Shown: one piece after another, positions 23,749 through 33,363 of the stretch
How the letters are laid out: each line of letters starts with the position of its first letter
How positions within the stretch are numbered: position 1 is the stretch's first letter
NCBI RefSeq assembly: GCF_000812565.1
Contig: NZ_JTAM01000062.1
Span: forward strand, 1 to 52,262
From: Flammeovirga sp. OC4
GTDB taxonomy: Bacteria > Bacteroidota > Bacteroidia > Cytophagales > Flammeovirgaceae
Length of the DNA stretch: 52,262 nucleotides
Direction: 5' to 3'
The notes under the pieces: generated by a model
What the model was told of the DNA's origin: nothing
What the model saw: only the letters and a program-made list of their open reading frames with translations
Databases searched by the model: none
Position numbers and translations under genes: made by a program

Positions 23749-23997
23749 CTAATAAGCAACCTCCAATAAGGTCGAAGCTTCTTTAGAACCTTTCGCGGTA
23801 AGTTCTGTTGTTGTGTTTTTGTACCCTAAACAGGTGTTTTGAATCAATCCTTCATCTTCAAGGATATCCACAATTTCTTTAATTTCGTCTTGGTTAGAGG
23901 ATAAACCTAAGTGTTGTGCAACTTCTTCGATAGTTCTTCCTTCGTTAAGGCATAGGCCAATTAATAGTTTTTTGACTTTTAGATTTGAATTATACAT
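23749..23997 (-). CDS. Small winged-helix-like protein, hypothetical
   Basis: An 82-residue protein whose sequence reads like a compact winged helix: LLIGLCLNEGRTIEEVAQHL followed by a recognition-type helix and DILEDEGLIQ, then a wing with TELTAKG. This pattern resembles the DNA-binding part of MarR/ArsR-like proteins, but no sensor domain is present and the family cannot be named. It is a single gene ended by the shared terminator at 23709-23732. A regulator of unknown target is the best guess. Confidence 0.6.
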   Translation of the reverse strand: MYNSNLKVKKLLIGLCLNEGRTIEEVAQHLGLSSNQDEIKEIVDILEDEGLIQNTCLGYKNTTTELTAKGSKEASTLLEVAY

Positions 23998-24214
23998 TTG
24001 AGTAAAAGTTTTATGTGTGATTACTTACATCCCATATATGTAAGCGGAACTGTTTTAGTAGGGGTTATTAAGGTGAAAACTTTAGTTAGTTTTCATTCGT
24101 AATTGGATTTTTAAAGCTTATGCAATATATCCAAACCTTGATATTTTTTTGATGATAATTATCACTAAATTAAACTTTTAAACCGGTTGAAATACATTTT
24201 AACACAAAGTTCAT

Positions 24215-24652
24215 CTAGAGCATCAAAATCATATCGATATGCATAATTTCTGTTTTTTTAGAAGGATAAACATTACCAAGAGGTTTAAATCCTTTTTTCA
24301 CATAAAATGACTGAGCAGTCAACCTTGCACTCAGTTTAATTTGATCAACATCTAACATTTTACTTTTTTCAATCAATTTATGCAGTATTATTTTACCTAT
24401 CCCTTGATTTTGATTTTCAGGAGCAATAGCCATCTGAGAAATAATACCCGTTTTATCTACGATGTTTAACCTCCCCGTTCCAATTACTTTTTCTTGATCA
24501 TTCAGGCAAACCAAATGAAAACCATCTTGTTCAAATGGATCATTTATGAAGTGTTCTGCATTTTCAAGTCCTTCAAAAAAGCATTTGATACGAATTTGTT
24601 TTGCCTCACTGTAAAAGGTATGTTGAGTGTTATTGATATATCTTAAGTTCAT
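24215..24652 (-). CDS. GNAT-family N-acetyltransferase
   Basis: A 145-residue protein with the GNAT core: a beta strand GTGRLNIVDKTGIISQMAIA followed by the acetyl-CoA pyrophosphate-binding loop NQNQGIGKIIL, and a C-terminal YVKKGFKPLG block. Length and motifs fit a single-domain acetyltransferase like the ElaA/YitI group. The acceptor substrate is unknown. It stands alone on the minus strand with no evident link to the PUL. Confidence 0.88.
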   Translation of the reverse strand: MNLRYINNTQHTFYSEAKQIRIKCFFEGLENAEHFINDPFEQDGFHLVCLNDQEKVIGTGRLNIVDKTGIISQMAIAPENQNQGIGKIILHKLIEKSKMLDVDQIKLSARLTAQSFYVKKGFKPLGNVYPSKKTEIMHIDMILML

Positions 24653-24707
24653 CTAAATATTGGAAAGCTTAGTTATCGGAGTAATAAATATTCATGCAAA
24701 TAAAAAA

Positions 24708-24728
24708 CCACCTTAACTTCTAAGGTGG
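24708..24728 (-). terminator. Intrinsic terminator after hypothetical gene
   Basis: CCACCTTA and TAAGGTGG form an 8-bp perfect stem, followed on the minus strand by TTTTTTA. It lies about 35 bp past the stop of the 148-residue protein gene. Confidence 0.8.
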
Positions 24729-24761
24729 CTTTCTAAAATTTTAGTTTCAAAAAACTGCGAT

Positions 24762-25208
24762 TTATATTCTGTTTCTTTTTGTAGGCATTTTGTTTTTATC
24801 TTGACGTAGACCTTTTACCAATGCTCTCGTTTTTCTCAAGTTGTTTTGAACAATCTTCCAATCAACAATATCATTATGTATCAATAATTGCTCAATCTCC
24901 TCAGCATCTCCAAAGATCTTACAGCCTACCCACTCCGATGCACATTCCAACGTAAACAACTTCCCATCATAATCATAGACAGGCATTGTAGAAGGTGTAC
25001 AGTCCACATAACTTTGCCTATCAAATTCTTGAAAAGTATCAACGAGATAATCTTCAAGATGAATAAACAAATGTTCAAACGTAATTAACATCATACTTCT
25101 ATTGTAGTAACTATCAGTACGAAGATACTGCTCTACATTATTTTGAGCATTCTTACAGAAGCTAAGCAACTCCTGGATCTCTTTTTGGTGTGATTGTTTT
25201 TGTATCAT
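24762..25208 (-). CDS. Hypothetical protein, 148 residues
   Basis: Not recognised. The protein is acidic in the middle and basic at the C terminus (ending KKMP-type basic tail with several Lys and Arg). It has no signal peptide or membrane segment and is predicted by eye to be mostly helical, with three cysteines (in FCKNAQ, VDCTP and LECAS, plus one in VGCKIF). The presence of its own terminator supports it as a real gene. No function is proposed. Confidence 0.6.
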   Translation of the reverse strand: MIQKQSHQKEIQELLSFCKNAQNNVEQYLRTDSYYNRSMMLITFEHLFIHLEDYLVDTFQEFDRQSYVDCTPSTMPVYDYDGKLFTLECASEWVGCKIFGDAEEIEQLLIHNDIVDWKIVQNNLRKTRALVKGLRQDKNKMPTKRNRI

Positions 25209-26079
25209 CGGGTATTGCGTTTGTTGGTGAAGTAAGCATACTGCAATTTAAAAAGTATTATGATGAAAGCAAGGCGAAATTTCGCTATTTAGTGTATTTC
25301 CGACACGTTTAATCTTATTTGTATTAATTTTAAATTAGTGTTATAACGACATTTATAATTAAATAACATAAGTCATAAAAAATAGGCTAGAAGTGTCATA
25401 AATGCATTTTTTTATCACAAAACTGACTTTCGTCATGTTTTCTATTGAGGACGATCATGTCGCAACCCATCGTGTTAACCTACATTAGTGAATGAAAAGT
25501 AATTAAGGGCATTTTCAATTGATTTTGAACATGTTCTGAGGACCAATAACCACCAATGCAATGATGATCAATTTAAAGCCACATTAGCGTTTTTATAACT
25601 CTAGATGTATACAATTGATAAAAAGTGTTCCATAAAAGGGATGTCTTAGCACTAACTTTTGAGCCGTAACCAATCCAAAGTCTTCATAGAAAAGCAAAGT
25701 ATGAAATGAAGACCCGTTCTTACTAACTCTTGTGGCAGTCCAATTTTAAATAATCGAAGTAAGCCATTTTCTGCCAAATTAGAGTGCATTAATCATTAAG
25801 GTTACTCTTAAAGGAAATTGATAAGTTGTTGAATGTGTATTTCAATGCTTATCGAGTTAAGCCTATAAAAAACAACTACTACTTGGAACATCTTTAATAT
25901 TCTGAGGATTTTCCTCTTACAGAACTAAGGTTCATCGTGTGCATATTCTTTAAAGCATAGAAAGTGGAATATACCACCAACACTTTCTTATTGACTTCAA
26001 AAAAAATGACTTTTTGAGGATGGATGTGTACACCCTAAAGAAAACGAAAAAATATACAATTAAGACTAAATCAACGACG
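25209..26079. other. Long intergenic region upstream of the PFOR-Rnf operon
   Basis: About 870 bp with no credible gene on either strand. It must contain the operon's promoter. A perfect 12-bp palindrome GCGAAATTTCGC lies at 25274-25285. No riboswitch, FNR box or known RNA was recognised. Confidence 0.4.
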
Positions 26080-29000
26080 ATGAAGGACCACAAATCTTCT
26101 AAAGCGAAATACCCTGGAAAGCGTGTAGCAATGGATGGTAATACAGTTGCCATCATGTGTGAAAGAGAGTCTACAGATGCAGCAGGTGCGTATCCGATTA
26201 CCCCATCTACTCAAATGGGTGAATATTGGGCAGAAGAAGCTGCCAGAGGACATTTAAACATTTCTGATAAGCCATTAATTTTTATTGAGCCGGAAGGTGA
26301 ACATGCTGCAGCAGCTGTTACAGCGGGTCTATCGATGACCGGACAGCGTGCCACCAACTTCTCTTCTGGACAAGGTATCGCTTACATGCACGAATCGCTT
26401 TATGCGGCGGTAGGTAAGCGTTTAACGTATGTATTGAACATCGGTGCTCGTGCCATGACAAAGTCTACGCTTAATGTACATGCAGGACACGATGATTATC
26501 ATGCAGTAGACGATACTGGGTTCTTCCAGTTGTTTGCCAAAAAGGCACAACACGTTGCTGATTTAAATATTATTTCCCATAAAATTGCCGAGCTGGCACT
26601 GACTCCTGGTATCATTGCTCAGGATGGTTTCTTGACGACTCACCTTATTGAGTCGCTGAGCCTTCCAGAAAGAGAACTGATCAAAGAGTACTTAGGTAGA
26701 CCAGACGATATTATAGATACTCCTACTGAGGCACAACGCCTTATTTATGGAGATAAGAGAAGAAGAATTCCTGAAATCTGGGATGTGGATAATCCATTGA
26801 TGGCAGGTTTGGTACAAAACCAAGATGCTTATATGCAGAGTGTTGCAGCACAGCGTCCATTCTTCTTTGATCATATTCAAGAAATTACAGACCAAGCATT
26901 CAAAGATTTTGCTGAATTGACGGGTCGTCTGTATGAAAGAGTAATGACTTACAAAATCGAAGATGCGGATTACTTGATCTTAGGTCAAGGTAGTGTGGTT
27001 TCTTCGGCAGAAGTTGTAGTTGATTATTTAAGAGAAACAAGAGGTCTTAAGATTGGTGTTGTTGATTTAGTGATGTTTAGACCATTCCCTGCGGATATGT
27101 TAGGCCATATCTTGAAGGGTAGAAAAGGTGTAGTTGTTTTAGAACGTTTGGATCAGCCATTGGCAGAAGATCTTCCGATCATGAGAGAGATCAGATCAGT
27201 GGTTACGAAGTGTATCGAGAATGGTGCACACCGTAAGAATGTTCCTTATCCTACGTTGGCAAGCTATACGAAGCCAGAGGACTTCCCTGTATTGTACTCA
27301 GGATCATTTGGTATGGGTAGTAGAGATTTACAACCTGAAGGAATTATCGGTGCGGTAGAAAACATGTTGCCTGACGGTGCTCAGAAGAAGATGTTCTACT
27401 TGTCGATTGATTTCTTAAAGGAAAATCCACTTTCTCCAAAACAAAGAGCATATCAGGAAAGCATCCAAAAGGCTTATCCAAATATTCAAGACTTGGCAGT
27501 TAGAGGTTCTGAAAATCCTAACTTAATGCCTGATGGTGCGGTAACGGTTCGTTTCCACTCTGTTGGTGGTTGGGGTGCCATTACTACAGGTAAGAACTTA
27601 GCCATGACATTATTCGATCTATTGGGTTATGATATCAAAGCCAACCCTAAATATGGATCAGAGAAAAAAGGTCAGCCTACTACCTATTACTTAGCAGCAG
27701 CACCAGAGCCAATTCGTATCAACTGCGAATATTACTTCGTGGATGTGGTGCTTTCTCCAGACCCTAACGTATTCAAACACACAAATGCGTTAGCAGGTTT
27801 GAAAAAAGGCGGTCATTTCATTATTCAAAGTGAAAAAGAAACACCTGAAGAGGTATGGGCTGATATTCCAAAACAGTATCAAAAACTGATCATCCAAAAC
27901 GATATTCATATCTGGTATATCGATGGATTTAAGATCGCAAGAGAGGAAGCTACAGATCCAGAATTACAGCTTCGTATGCAAGGTATCGCCTTCCAAGGGG
28001 CATTCTTCTCGGCTTCTCCATTAAAAGAAAAAGCAGGTCTGACAGATGAGACTTTATTGAAAGCCATCGAAGACCAATTACAATATAAATTCGGAGCCAA
28101 AGGACAACGTGTGGTGGATGACAACATGCGTGTGGTGAAGAGAGGTTTCACTGAAATTCATGAGATCACTAACAAGGAATTAACAACGACATCTCAGAAG
28201 AAAGATGCGGGTGCGGTTACAGTACCGAAGATGTTAAAAGAACGTCCTGTCAGTGAGTCGAAATTGAGTGATGTGCACCGTTTCTGGGAGCAAACAGGTA
28301 ACTTCTACCAAAGAGGTATGGGTAATGATAACTTAACAGATCCATTTATCGGATTGAGTTTGATGCCTGCGACGACTTCCCTATTCAGAGACATGACTGG
28401 TATTCGTTTTGAATATCCAGAGTGGGTGCCTGAAAATTGTACCGCTTGTGGTGACTGTTATACAGTTTGTCCTGATACAGCACTTCCAGGTTTAGTTTCT
28501 GAGCTTTCATCGGTACTAGATACTGTAGTGAAGAGAGTGAAGAAAAATCATTTCGAAGTAACTGAACTTCCAAGAGCGATCCGTAAGATGGAAAGCCAAA
28601 TCAGAGGTTTATTTAACGGAGATAATGATGAGAAAATCTCAGTGAACCAGCAAATCCATCAAGTAATTGATGAGGCAATTGCTAACCCTGATACGGAAGC
28701 GAAATTAGTGGAAGAATTAGGATGGTTCAAAGAAGAATTAGGGGACTTCAAATTTGCATTGACAAGACCTTACTACCATCTGAACGAGAAAAAACAGAAA
28801 AACAGTGGTGGTCTATTCAGTATCACATTGAACCCTGCAACTTGTAAAGGTTGTATGGAATGTGTGAAAGTTTGTAATGATGATGCCCTTAAGACTGTCA
28901 TTCAAACAGAAGGTGCTGTTGCCAAACTACGCAGTGAGTGGGATCTATGGGAAGATCTTCCTACTACTCCTGAGAAGTACAACAGAATTGATGATCTGGA

Positions 29001-30993
29001 GGAGAAAATCGGACCTCTAGAAACATTGTTATTGAACAAGGACGCTTACGGTGCATTTGCATCAGGTGACGGTGCTTGTTTAGGTTGTTCGGAGAAAACA
29101 GTAGTTCACTTATTTACTGCAACAGTGGAGTCATTAATGAATCCAAGAGTTGAGAAGCATGTGAAATACTTAGACGAGTTGATCGGTAAGATGGAGAAAC
29201 ATCTTCAAACGAAACTTGTCGGTACTGTCAATCTGAATGATACAGATATGATGTCGAAAATTGTCACTGAAATGCAGGACAAAGATTTGACAATGGCAGA
29301 TATCACCAACCGATTTGAAGAAGAAAAAGGCAGTGAGCCAATTGATCAAGAATGGCTAAGAAATACTAGTCAGCTGATTGCTCAATTGAAGCAACTGAAA
29401 TGGAAATATACTCAAGGTACAACAGGTGAAGGTCGTTCGAATATGGGTATTTGTAACGCCACAGGTTGTACATCAGTTTGGGGTAGTACTTATCCTTACA
29501 ACCCTTATCCATTCCCATGGGCCAACCACTTATTCCAAGATTCTACATCATTAGCAATGGGTGTATTTGAAGGACACATGGTGAAAATGGCAGAAGGATT
29601 TAAAGCAATCCGTAAAGCGGAATTGGAATTAAGCGGAGAGTACAATCCAGCTGAACATGACGACTTCTTCACTTACTTCAACTGGGAGCAATTCTCAGAC
29701 GATGAGTGGCACCTTTGCCCTCCTGTAGTGGCACTTGGTGGTGACGGTTCTATGTACGATATCGGTTTCCAAAACCTATCAAGAATGATGGCTTCGGGTA
29801 AACCAATCAAAGTAATCGTTGTAGATACGCAAGTATACTCTAACACAGGTGGTCAAGCATGTACTTCAGGCTTTATCGGTCAAGTATCAGATATGGCGCA
29901 GTACGGTAAGGTTTGGAAAGGTAAATCAGAGCCTCGTAAGGAGATCGGTTTATTGGCAATGGCACACAGAAATACATACGTATTACAAGGTACATTAGCG
30001 AATACTACGCAGATGATCGAAGGATTTATTGACGGTCTTCAAGCGAAACGCCCTGCCTTATTCAACTTGTATACAACATGTCAGCCAGAGCATGGTGTAG
30101 CGGATGATTTAGGAGCACACCAAGCGAAATTGGCGTTAGAGTCTCGTTCTTACCCAATCTTCAAGTACAACCCTGAAATGGGCAAAACTACAGAAGAGAA
30201 CTTCGACTTAGCGGGTAACCCTGATATGGAGAAAAACTGGCCTTCATACACATTGAAGTACATCGAGAATGAGCAAGAGAAGGAAATGGAATTGGATATG
30301 ACATTTGCGGACTTTGCCTTGACTGAAGCTCGTTTCAGAAAGCACTTCAGACAAGTTCCTCGTGATGCTTGGAATGAGGATATGGTAGTGATCAGTGAGT
30401 ACCTTGAAATGGACGCAGATGATAGAGAAGGTAAATATCCATTCATCTGGGCTGTAGATAGAAAACAACACTTGAACAGAGTGTTAGTGGCTGATCCGAT
30501 TGTAGAGTCTTGTGAAGAAAGAAGAGACTTCTGGATCATGCTGAAAGGTCTTGCAGGTGTGAAAGAACAACCTGAAGAAAATATCGAAGAGAAAATCAAA
30601 GCTGAAGTGGTTGGAAACATTGCTCAGGGTTTGATGAAATTAGCCGGTGGAGGTAATATGAATATGGACAGTTTGGTAAACTCAACTGCCTCTTCCGACA
30701 CTGCATCATCCCCTGAGTCGCCAGCTGCTGAACAAAATGCGGATTATATCGCACCATGGTTAGAGACAGAAGAATGTACTTCTTGCGATGAGTGTATTAA
30801 AATCAATAGCAAAATTTTCAGCTATAATTCAGATAAAAAAGCCTTTGTCAAAAACTCTGACGGCGGTACGTACCAAGACATTGTGAAAGCGGCAGAAAAA
30901 TGTACTGCTGGCGTAATTCACCCTGGTACACCAGCCAACATGGCGGAGAAAGACGTGGAAAAATGGATTAAAAGAGGAGAGAAATTTAATTAA
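26080..30993 (+). CDS. nifJ: Extended pyruvate:ferredoxin oxidoreductase with fused C-terminal ferredoxin
   Basis: Preferred start is the ATG at 26080 (1637 residues, MKDHKSSKAKYPG); an in-frame ATG at 26014 adds 22 residues of unlikely composition. It oxidises pyruvate with CoA to acetyl-CoA, CO2 and reduced ferredoxin. Parts in order: alpha/PYR domain with AYPITPSTQMGEY, transketolase C-like domain, gamma domain (SVGGWGAITTGKN), two [4Fe-4S] sites starting at Cys787 (CTACGDCYTVCP) and Cys922 (CKGCMECVKVCN), and the TPP-binding beta domain with GGDGS near residue 1221 and NTGGQ. The usual length is about 1200 residues. The excess is an insert between the two cluster motifs, a roughly 100-residue insert after GACLGCSEK, and a fused single-cluster ferredoxin from Cys1566 (CTSCDEC with a distal KCTAG) after a Ser/Ala/Pro-rich linker. 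It precedes rnfC by 11 bp. Pyruvate is the likely substrate; another 2-oxoacid is possible. Confidence 0.92.
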   Translation: MKDHKSSKAKYPGKRVAMDGNTVAIMCERESTDAAGAYPITPSTQMGEYWAEEAARGHLNISDKPLIFIEPEGEHAAAAVTAGLSMTGQRATNFSSGQGIAYMHESLYAAVGKRLTYVLNIGARAMTKSTLNVHAGHDDYHAVDDTGFFQLFAKKAQHVADLNIISHKIAELALTPGIIAQDGFLTTHLIESLSLPERELIKEYLGRPDDIIDTPTEAQRLIYGDKRRRIPEIWDVDNPLMAGLVQNQDAYMQSVAAQRPFFFDHIQEITDQAFKDFAELTGRLYERVMTYKIEDADYLILGQGSVVSSAEVVVDYLRETRGLKIGVVDLVMFRPFPADMLGHILKGRKGVVVLERLDQPLAEDLPIMREIRSVVTKCIENGAHRKNVPYPTLASYTKPEDFPVLYSGSFGMGSRDLQPEGIIGAVENMLPDGAQKKMFYLSIDFLKENPLSPKQRAYQESIQKAYPNIQDLAVRGSENPNLMPDGAVTVRFHSVGGWGAITTGKNLAMTLFDLLGYDIKANPKYGSEKKGQPTTYYLAAAPEPIRINCEYYFVDVVLSPDPNVFKHTNALAGLKKGGHFIIQSEKETPEEVWADIPKQYQKLIIQNDIHIWYIDGFKIAREEATDPELQLRMQGIAFQGAFFSASPLKEKAGLTDETLLKAIEDQLQYKFGAKGQRVVDDNMRVVKRGFTEIHEITNKELTTTSQKKDAGAVTVPKMLKERPVSESKLSDVHRFWEQTGNFYQRGMGNDNLTDPFIGLSLMPATTSLFRDMTGIRFEYPEWVPENCTACGDCYTVCPDTALPGLVSELSSVLDTVVKRVKKNHFEVTELPRAIRKMESQIRGLFNGDNDEKISVNQQIHQVIDEAIANPDTEAKLVEELGWFKEELGDFKFALTRPYYHLNEKKQKNSGGLFSITLNPATCKGCMECVKVCNDDALKTVIQTEGAVAKLRSEWDLWEDLPTTPEKYNRIDDLEEKIGPLETLLLNKDAYGAFASGDGACLGCSEKTVVHLFTATVESLMNPRVEKHVKYLDELIGKMEKHLQTKLVGTVNLNDTDMMSKIVTEMQDKDLTMADITNRFEEEKGSEPIDQEWLRNTSQLIAQLKQLKWKYTQGTTGEGRSNMGICNATGCTSVWGSTYPYNPYPFPWANHLFQDSTSLAMGVFEGHMVKMAEGFKAIRKAELELSGEYNPAEHDDFFTYFNWEQFSDDEWHLCPPVVALGGDGSMYDIGFQNLSRMMASGKPIKVIVVDTQVYSNTGGQACTSGFIGQVSDMAQYGKVWKGKSEPRKEIGLLAMAHRNTYVLQGTLANTTQMIEGFIDGLQAKRPALFNLYTTCQPEHGVADDLGAHQAKLALESRSYPIFKYNPEMGKTTEENFDLAGNPDMEKNWPSYTLKYIENEQEKEMELDMTFADFALTEARFRKHFRQVPRDAWNEDMVVISEYLEMDADDREGKYPFIWAVDRKQHLNRVLVADPIVESCEERRDFWIMLKGLAGVKEQPEENIEEKIKAEVVGNIAQGLMKLAGGGNMNMDSLVNSTASSDTASSPESPAAEQNADYIAPWLETEECTSCDECIKINSKIFSYNSDKKAFVKNSDGGTYQDIVKAAEKCTAGVIHPGTPANMAEKDVEKWIKRGEKFN

Positions 30994-31004
30994 AGATTGA
31001 ACCT

Positions 31005-32354
31005 ATGAAAATGTTGAATATTCATAAGGATACGTTCAAACATGGGGTTCATCCACCGGAGTACAAAGAAGAGACCAATCACCTGCCGATTCGTCAATTT
31101 GATTTCGCTCCGGTGCTAATTATACCCATGGCACAGCACATTGGGTCTCCTTCAGAAATTGTAGTAAGAGAGGGTCAGGAAGTGGAAAGAGGTCAACTGC
31201 TCGCAAAGTCTACGGGCTATGTATCAGTGCCGATTCACGCTCCTGCTGCAGGGATCATCCGTAAGATTGCGAATGTCCCTACCATCTCAGGAAAAATGTC
31301 TCCAGGAATCTTCCTGGAGGTATTCCCTTTTTCTGGTCAAGAAGTAGCCGAAGGAATGCCCCTCGATATTGAGACGGCAAGTGCAGATGAGATTTTGAAA
31401 GGTATTCAAGATGCAGGTATTGTTGGTTTGGGTGGAGCGGCGTTCCCGACTCACGTCAAATTGAAAGTGCCTGATGATAAGAATTGTGAAGTACTCTTGA
31501 TCAACGGTATCGAATGTGAGCCTTATCTCACCACCGATCATAGAGTAATGTTAGAACAGACTGAGGATGTCATTCATGGTATTAAATACTTGATGAAAGC
31601 AACGGGTGCACCGAAAGCGATCATCGGTATTGAAGCCAACAAAATGGATGCTGCGGAACATTTGGAACGTCATATTCCAGAAGACCTTCCTATCGAAGTG
31701 AAAGTCGTTCCTGTAAAATATCCTCAAGGTGCTGAAAAAATGTTGATCACATCCATTATGGGGGTTGAAGTGCCTTCTGGTGGTCTGCCTATTGATGTAG
31801 GTGCAGTAGTGGTCAATGTGGCAACAGCTGCAGAGATTGGACGTCTTCTTCCGCATGGTTGGGGCATCCAAGAAAGAGTGGTCACGATCACAGGTCCAGG
31901 AGTGAAAAACAAAGGAAATTACCTGATTCCAATGGGAACTCCTTTACGCTACGTTTTGGATCAAGTGGGAGTTAGTGACAACATCAGTGAGGTGTATATG
32001 GGTGGCCCAATGATGGGTATGGCCGTTTCCAACCTTGATATTTCAATTGTAAAAGGAACTTCTGGCATTCTTGTTTTCAATGATGAAGACGTGGTTTCCA
32101 GAAATGAAGAACACCCTTGCATCAAATGTGGTGCTTGTGTGGAGGCTTGTCCTTTATCATTGAATCCATCAAGAATGGGTTTAATGGCAAAATTCAAAGC
32201 CTATGATAGAATGGCGGAGGAACAAAACTTATTGGACTGCTTCGAGTGTGGTTCATGTTCATTCGTTTGCCCTTCACATATCCCGCTGGTGCAATATTTC
32301 AGATTGTCAAAATCAATCGTTAGAAAACGAAAATCTGCGAAACAACATGCTTAA
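31005..32354 (+). CDS. rnfC: Electron transport complex subunit RnfC
   Basis: A 449-residue soluble subunit of the Rnf ferredoxin:NAD+ oxidoreductase. It has the RnfC barrel-sandwich N terminus, the flavin/NADH-binding stretch GIVGLGGAAFPTHVKL near residue 140, and two [4Fe-4S] motifs starting at Cys372 (CIKCGACVEACP) and Cys412 (CFECGSCSFVCP). RnfC carries the NADH site on the cytoplasmic face. The stop overlaps the rnfD start by 8 bp, which supports coupling. Confidence 0.95.
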   Translation: MKMLNIHKDTFKHGVHPPEYKEETNHLPIRQFDFAPVLIIPMAQHIGSPSEIVVREGQEVERGQLLAKSTGYVSVPIHAPAAGIIRKIANVPTISGKMSPGIFLEVFPFSGQEVAEGMPLDIETASADEILKGIQDAGIVGLGGAAFPTHVKLKVPDDKNCEVLLINGIECEPYLTTDHRVMLEQTEDVIHGIKYLMKATGAPKAIIGIEANKMDAAEHLERHIPEDLPIEVKVVPVKYPQGAEKMLITSIMGVEVPSGGLPIDVGAVVVNVATAAEIGRLLPHGWGIQERVVTITGPGVKNKGNYLIPMGTPLRYVLDQVGVSDNISEVYMGGPMMGMAVSNLDISIVKGTSGILVFNDEDVVSRNEEHPCIKCGACVEACPLSLNPSRMGLMAKFKAYDRMAEEQNLLDCFECGSCSFVCPSHIPLVQYFRLSKSIVRKRKSAKQHA

Positions 32355-33363
32355 TAAAACATTACATATCAGTACTTCTCCCCACATCGTGAAGGGGAAT
32401 AGTACGCAAGTGATAATGAAAAATGTTGTGTATGCCTTAATTCCGGCAGCCTTATTTTCCGTTTTCACTTTTGGTTTATCAGCCTTATTAGTCTTGGGTA
32501 CCGCAGTAGCCTCTTGTTTGATCACAGAGTATGCTTTGTGTAAAGTTTCAGGAAGAAAAGTGACTACTTCGGATTATTCTGCAGTGATCACAGGTTTACT
32601 GTTGGGGATGACCCTCCCTCCTGCTTTCCCGTTGTGGATGGTAGCTTGTGGAGGCTTCATTGCTATTGGCTTAGGAAAGTTTGTTTTTGGAGGATTAGGA
32701 TACAATGTTTTCAATCCAGCTTTAGTAGGACGTGCGGTGCTGCAAGCGGCTTTCCCAGTAGCGATAACCACATGGACAGATGCTTTATCCGCTGATCGTT
32801 TTACAAGTATTCCATCATCCGTTTTGGCTCTGCCATTTATGGAACCTGTATACGATATCACATCGGGAGCGACACCATTATCCGCTTTTAAATTCGATCA
32901 TCATATTACCCCTTCATTCGATCTTGCCTTTGGTATGATTGGAGGTTCACTAGGCGAAACAAGTAGCTTTTTGATCCTTGCAGGTGGTGTGTATTTGATG
33001 GTGAGAAAAATGGCGAACTGGAAGATTACCGCAAGTATTCTGACTTCAGTAATCGTTCTGAGTGGTGCCTTGCATTTGTTTAATGCAGAACTCTACCCTT
33101 CTCCATTGTTTATGTTATTCTCTGGAGGATTAATGTTAGGTGCTTGTTTTATGGCAACGGACATGGTAGGATCTCCATTGACCACCAAAGGAATCATAGT
33201 TTACGGTGCTTTTATAGGAATCTTAGTCGTTGTCATCCGTATATGGGGTGGACTCCCTGAAGGGGTAATGTACGCCATCTTACTCGGCAATGCATTGTCA
33301 CCACAACTGGATCAATGGCTAAAACCTAGAGTTTACGGTACATCTAAAAAGAAAAAGTCATGA
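32347..33363 (+). CDS. rnfD: Electron transport complex subunit RnfD
   Basis: The ATG at 32347 (338 residues, MLNKTLHISTSPHIVKG) is chosen over an upstream in-frame ATG inside rnfC, because the upstream part has no homology-like character and the N-terminal motif matches RnfD/NqrB. It is a polytopic membrane protein with the covalent FMN attachment motif SGAT at Thr176. It would form the membrane electron path and ion channel with RnfE and RnfA. Covalent flavinylation needs an ApbE flavin transferase, which is not in the window. Confidence 0.95.
   Translation: MLNKTLHISTSPHIVKGNSTQVIMKNVVYALIPAALFSVFTFGLSALLVLGTAVASCLITEYALCKVSGRKVTTSDYSAVITGLLLGMTLPPAFPLWMVACGGFIAIGLGKFVFGGLGYNVFNPALVGRAVLQAAFPVAITTWTDALSADRFTSIPSSVLALPFMEPVYDITSGATPLSAFKFDHHITPSFDLAFGMIGGSLGETSSFLILAGGVYLMVRKMANWKITASILTSVIVLSGALHLFNAELYPSPLFMLFSGGLMLGACFMATDMVGSPLTTKGIIVYGAFIGILVVVIRIWGGLPEGVMYAILLGNALSPQLDQWLKPRVYGTSKKKKS

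Noticed and set aside
26014-26079. Upstream in-frame extension of the PFOR gene
   Set aside because: The added 22 residues are Lys/Thr-rich and unlike any PFOR N terminus; the start at 26080 fits better.
26080-30993. Role of nifJ in nitrogen fixation
   Set aside because: The name is historical; there are no nif genes in the window, and the rnf and FNR context points to general ferredoxin metabolism.
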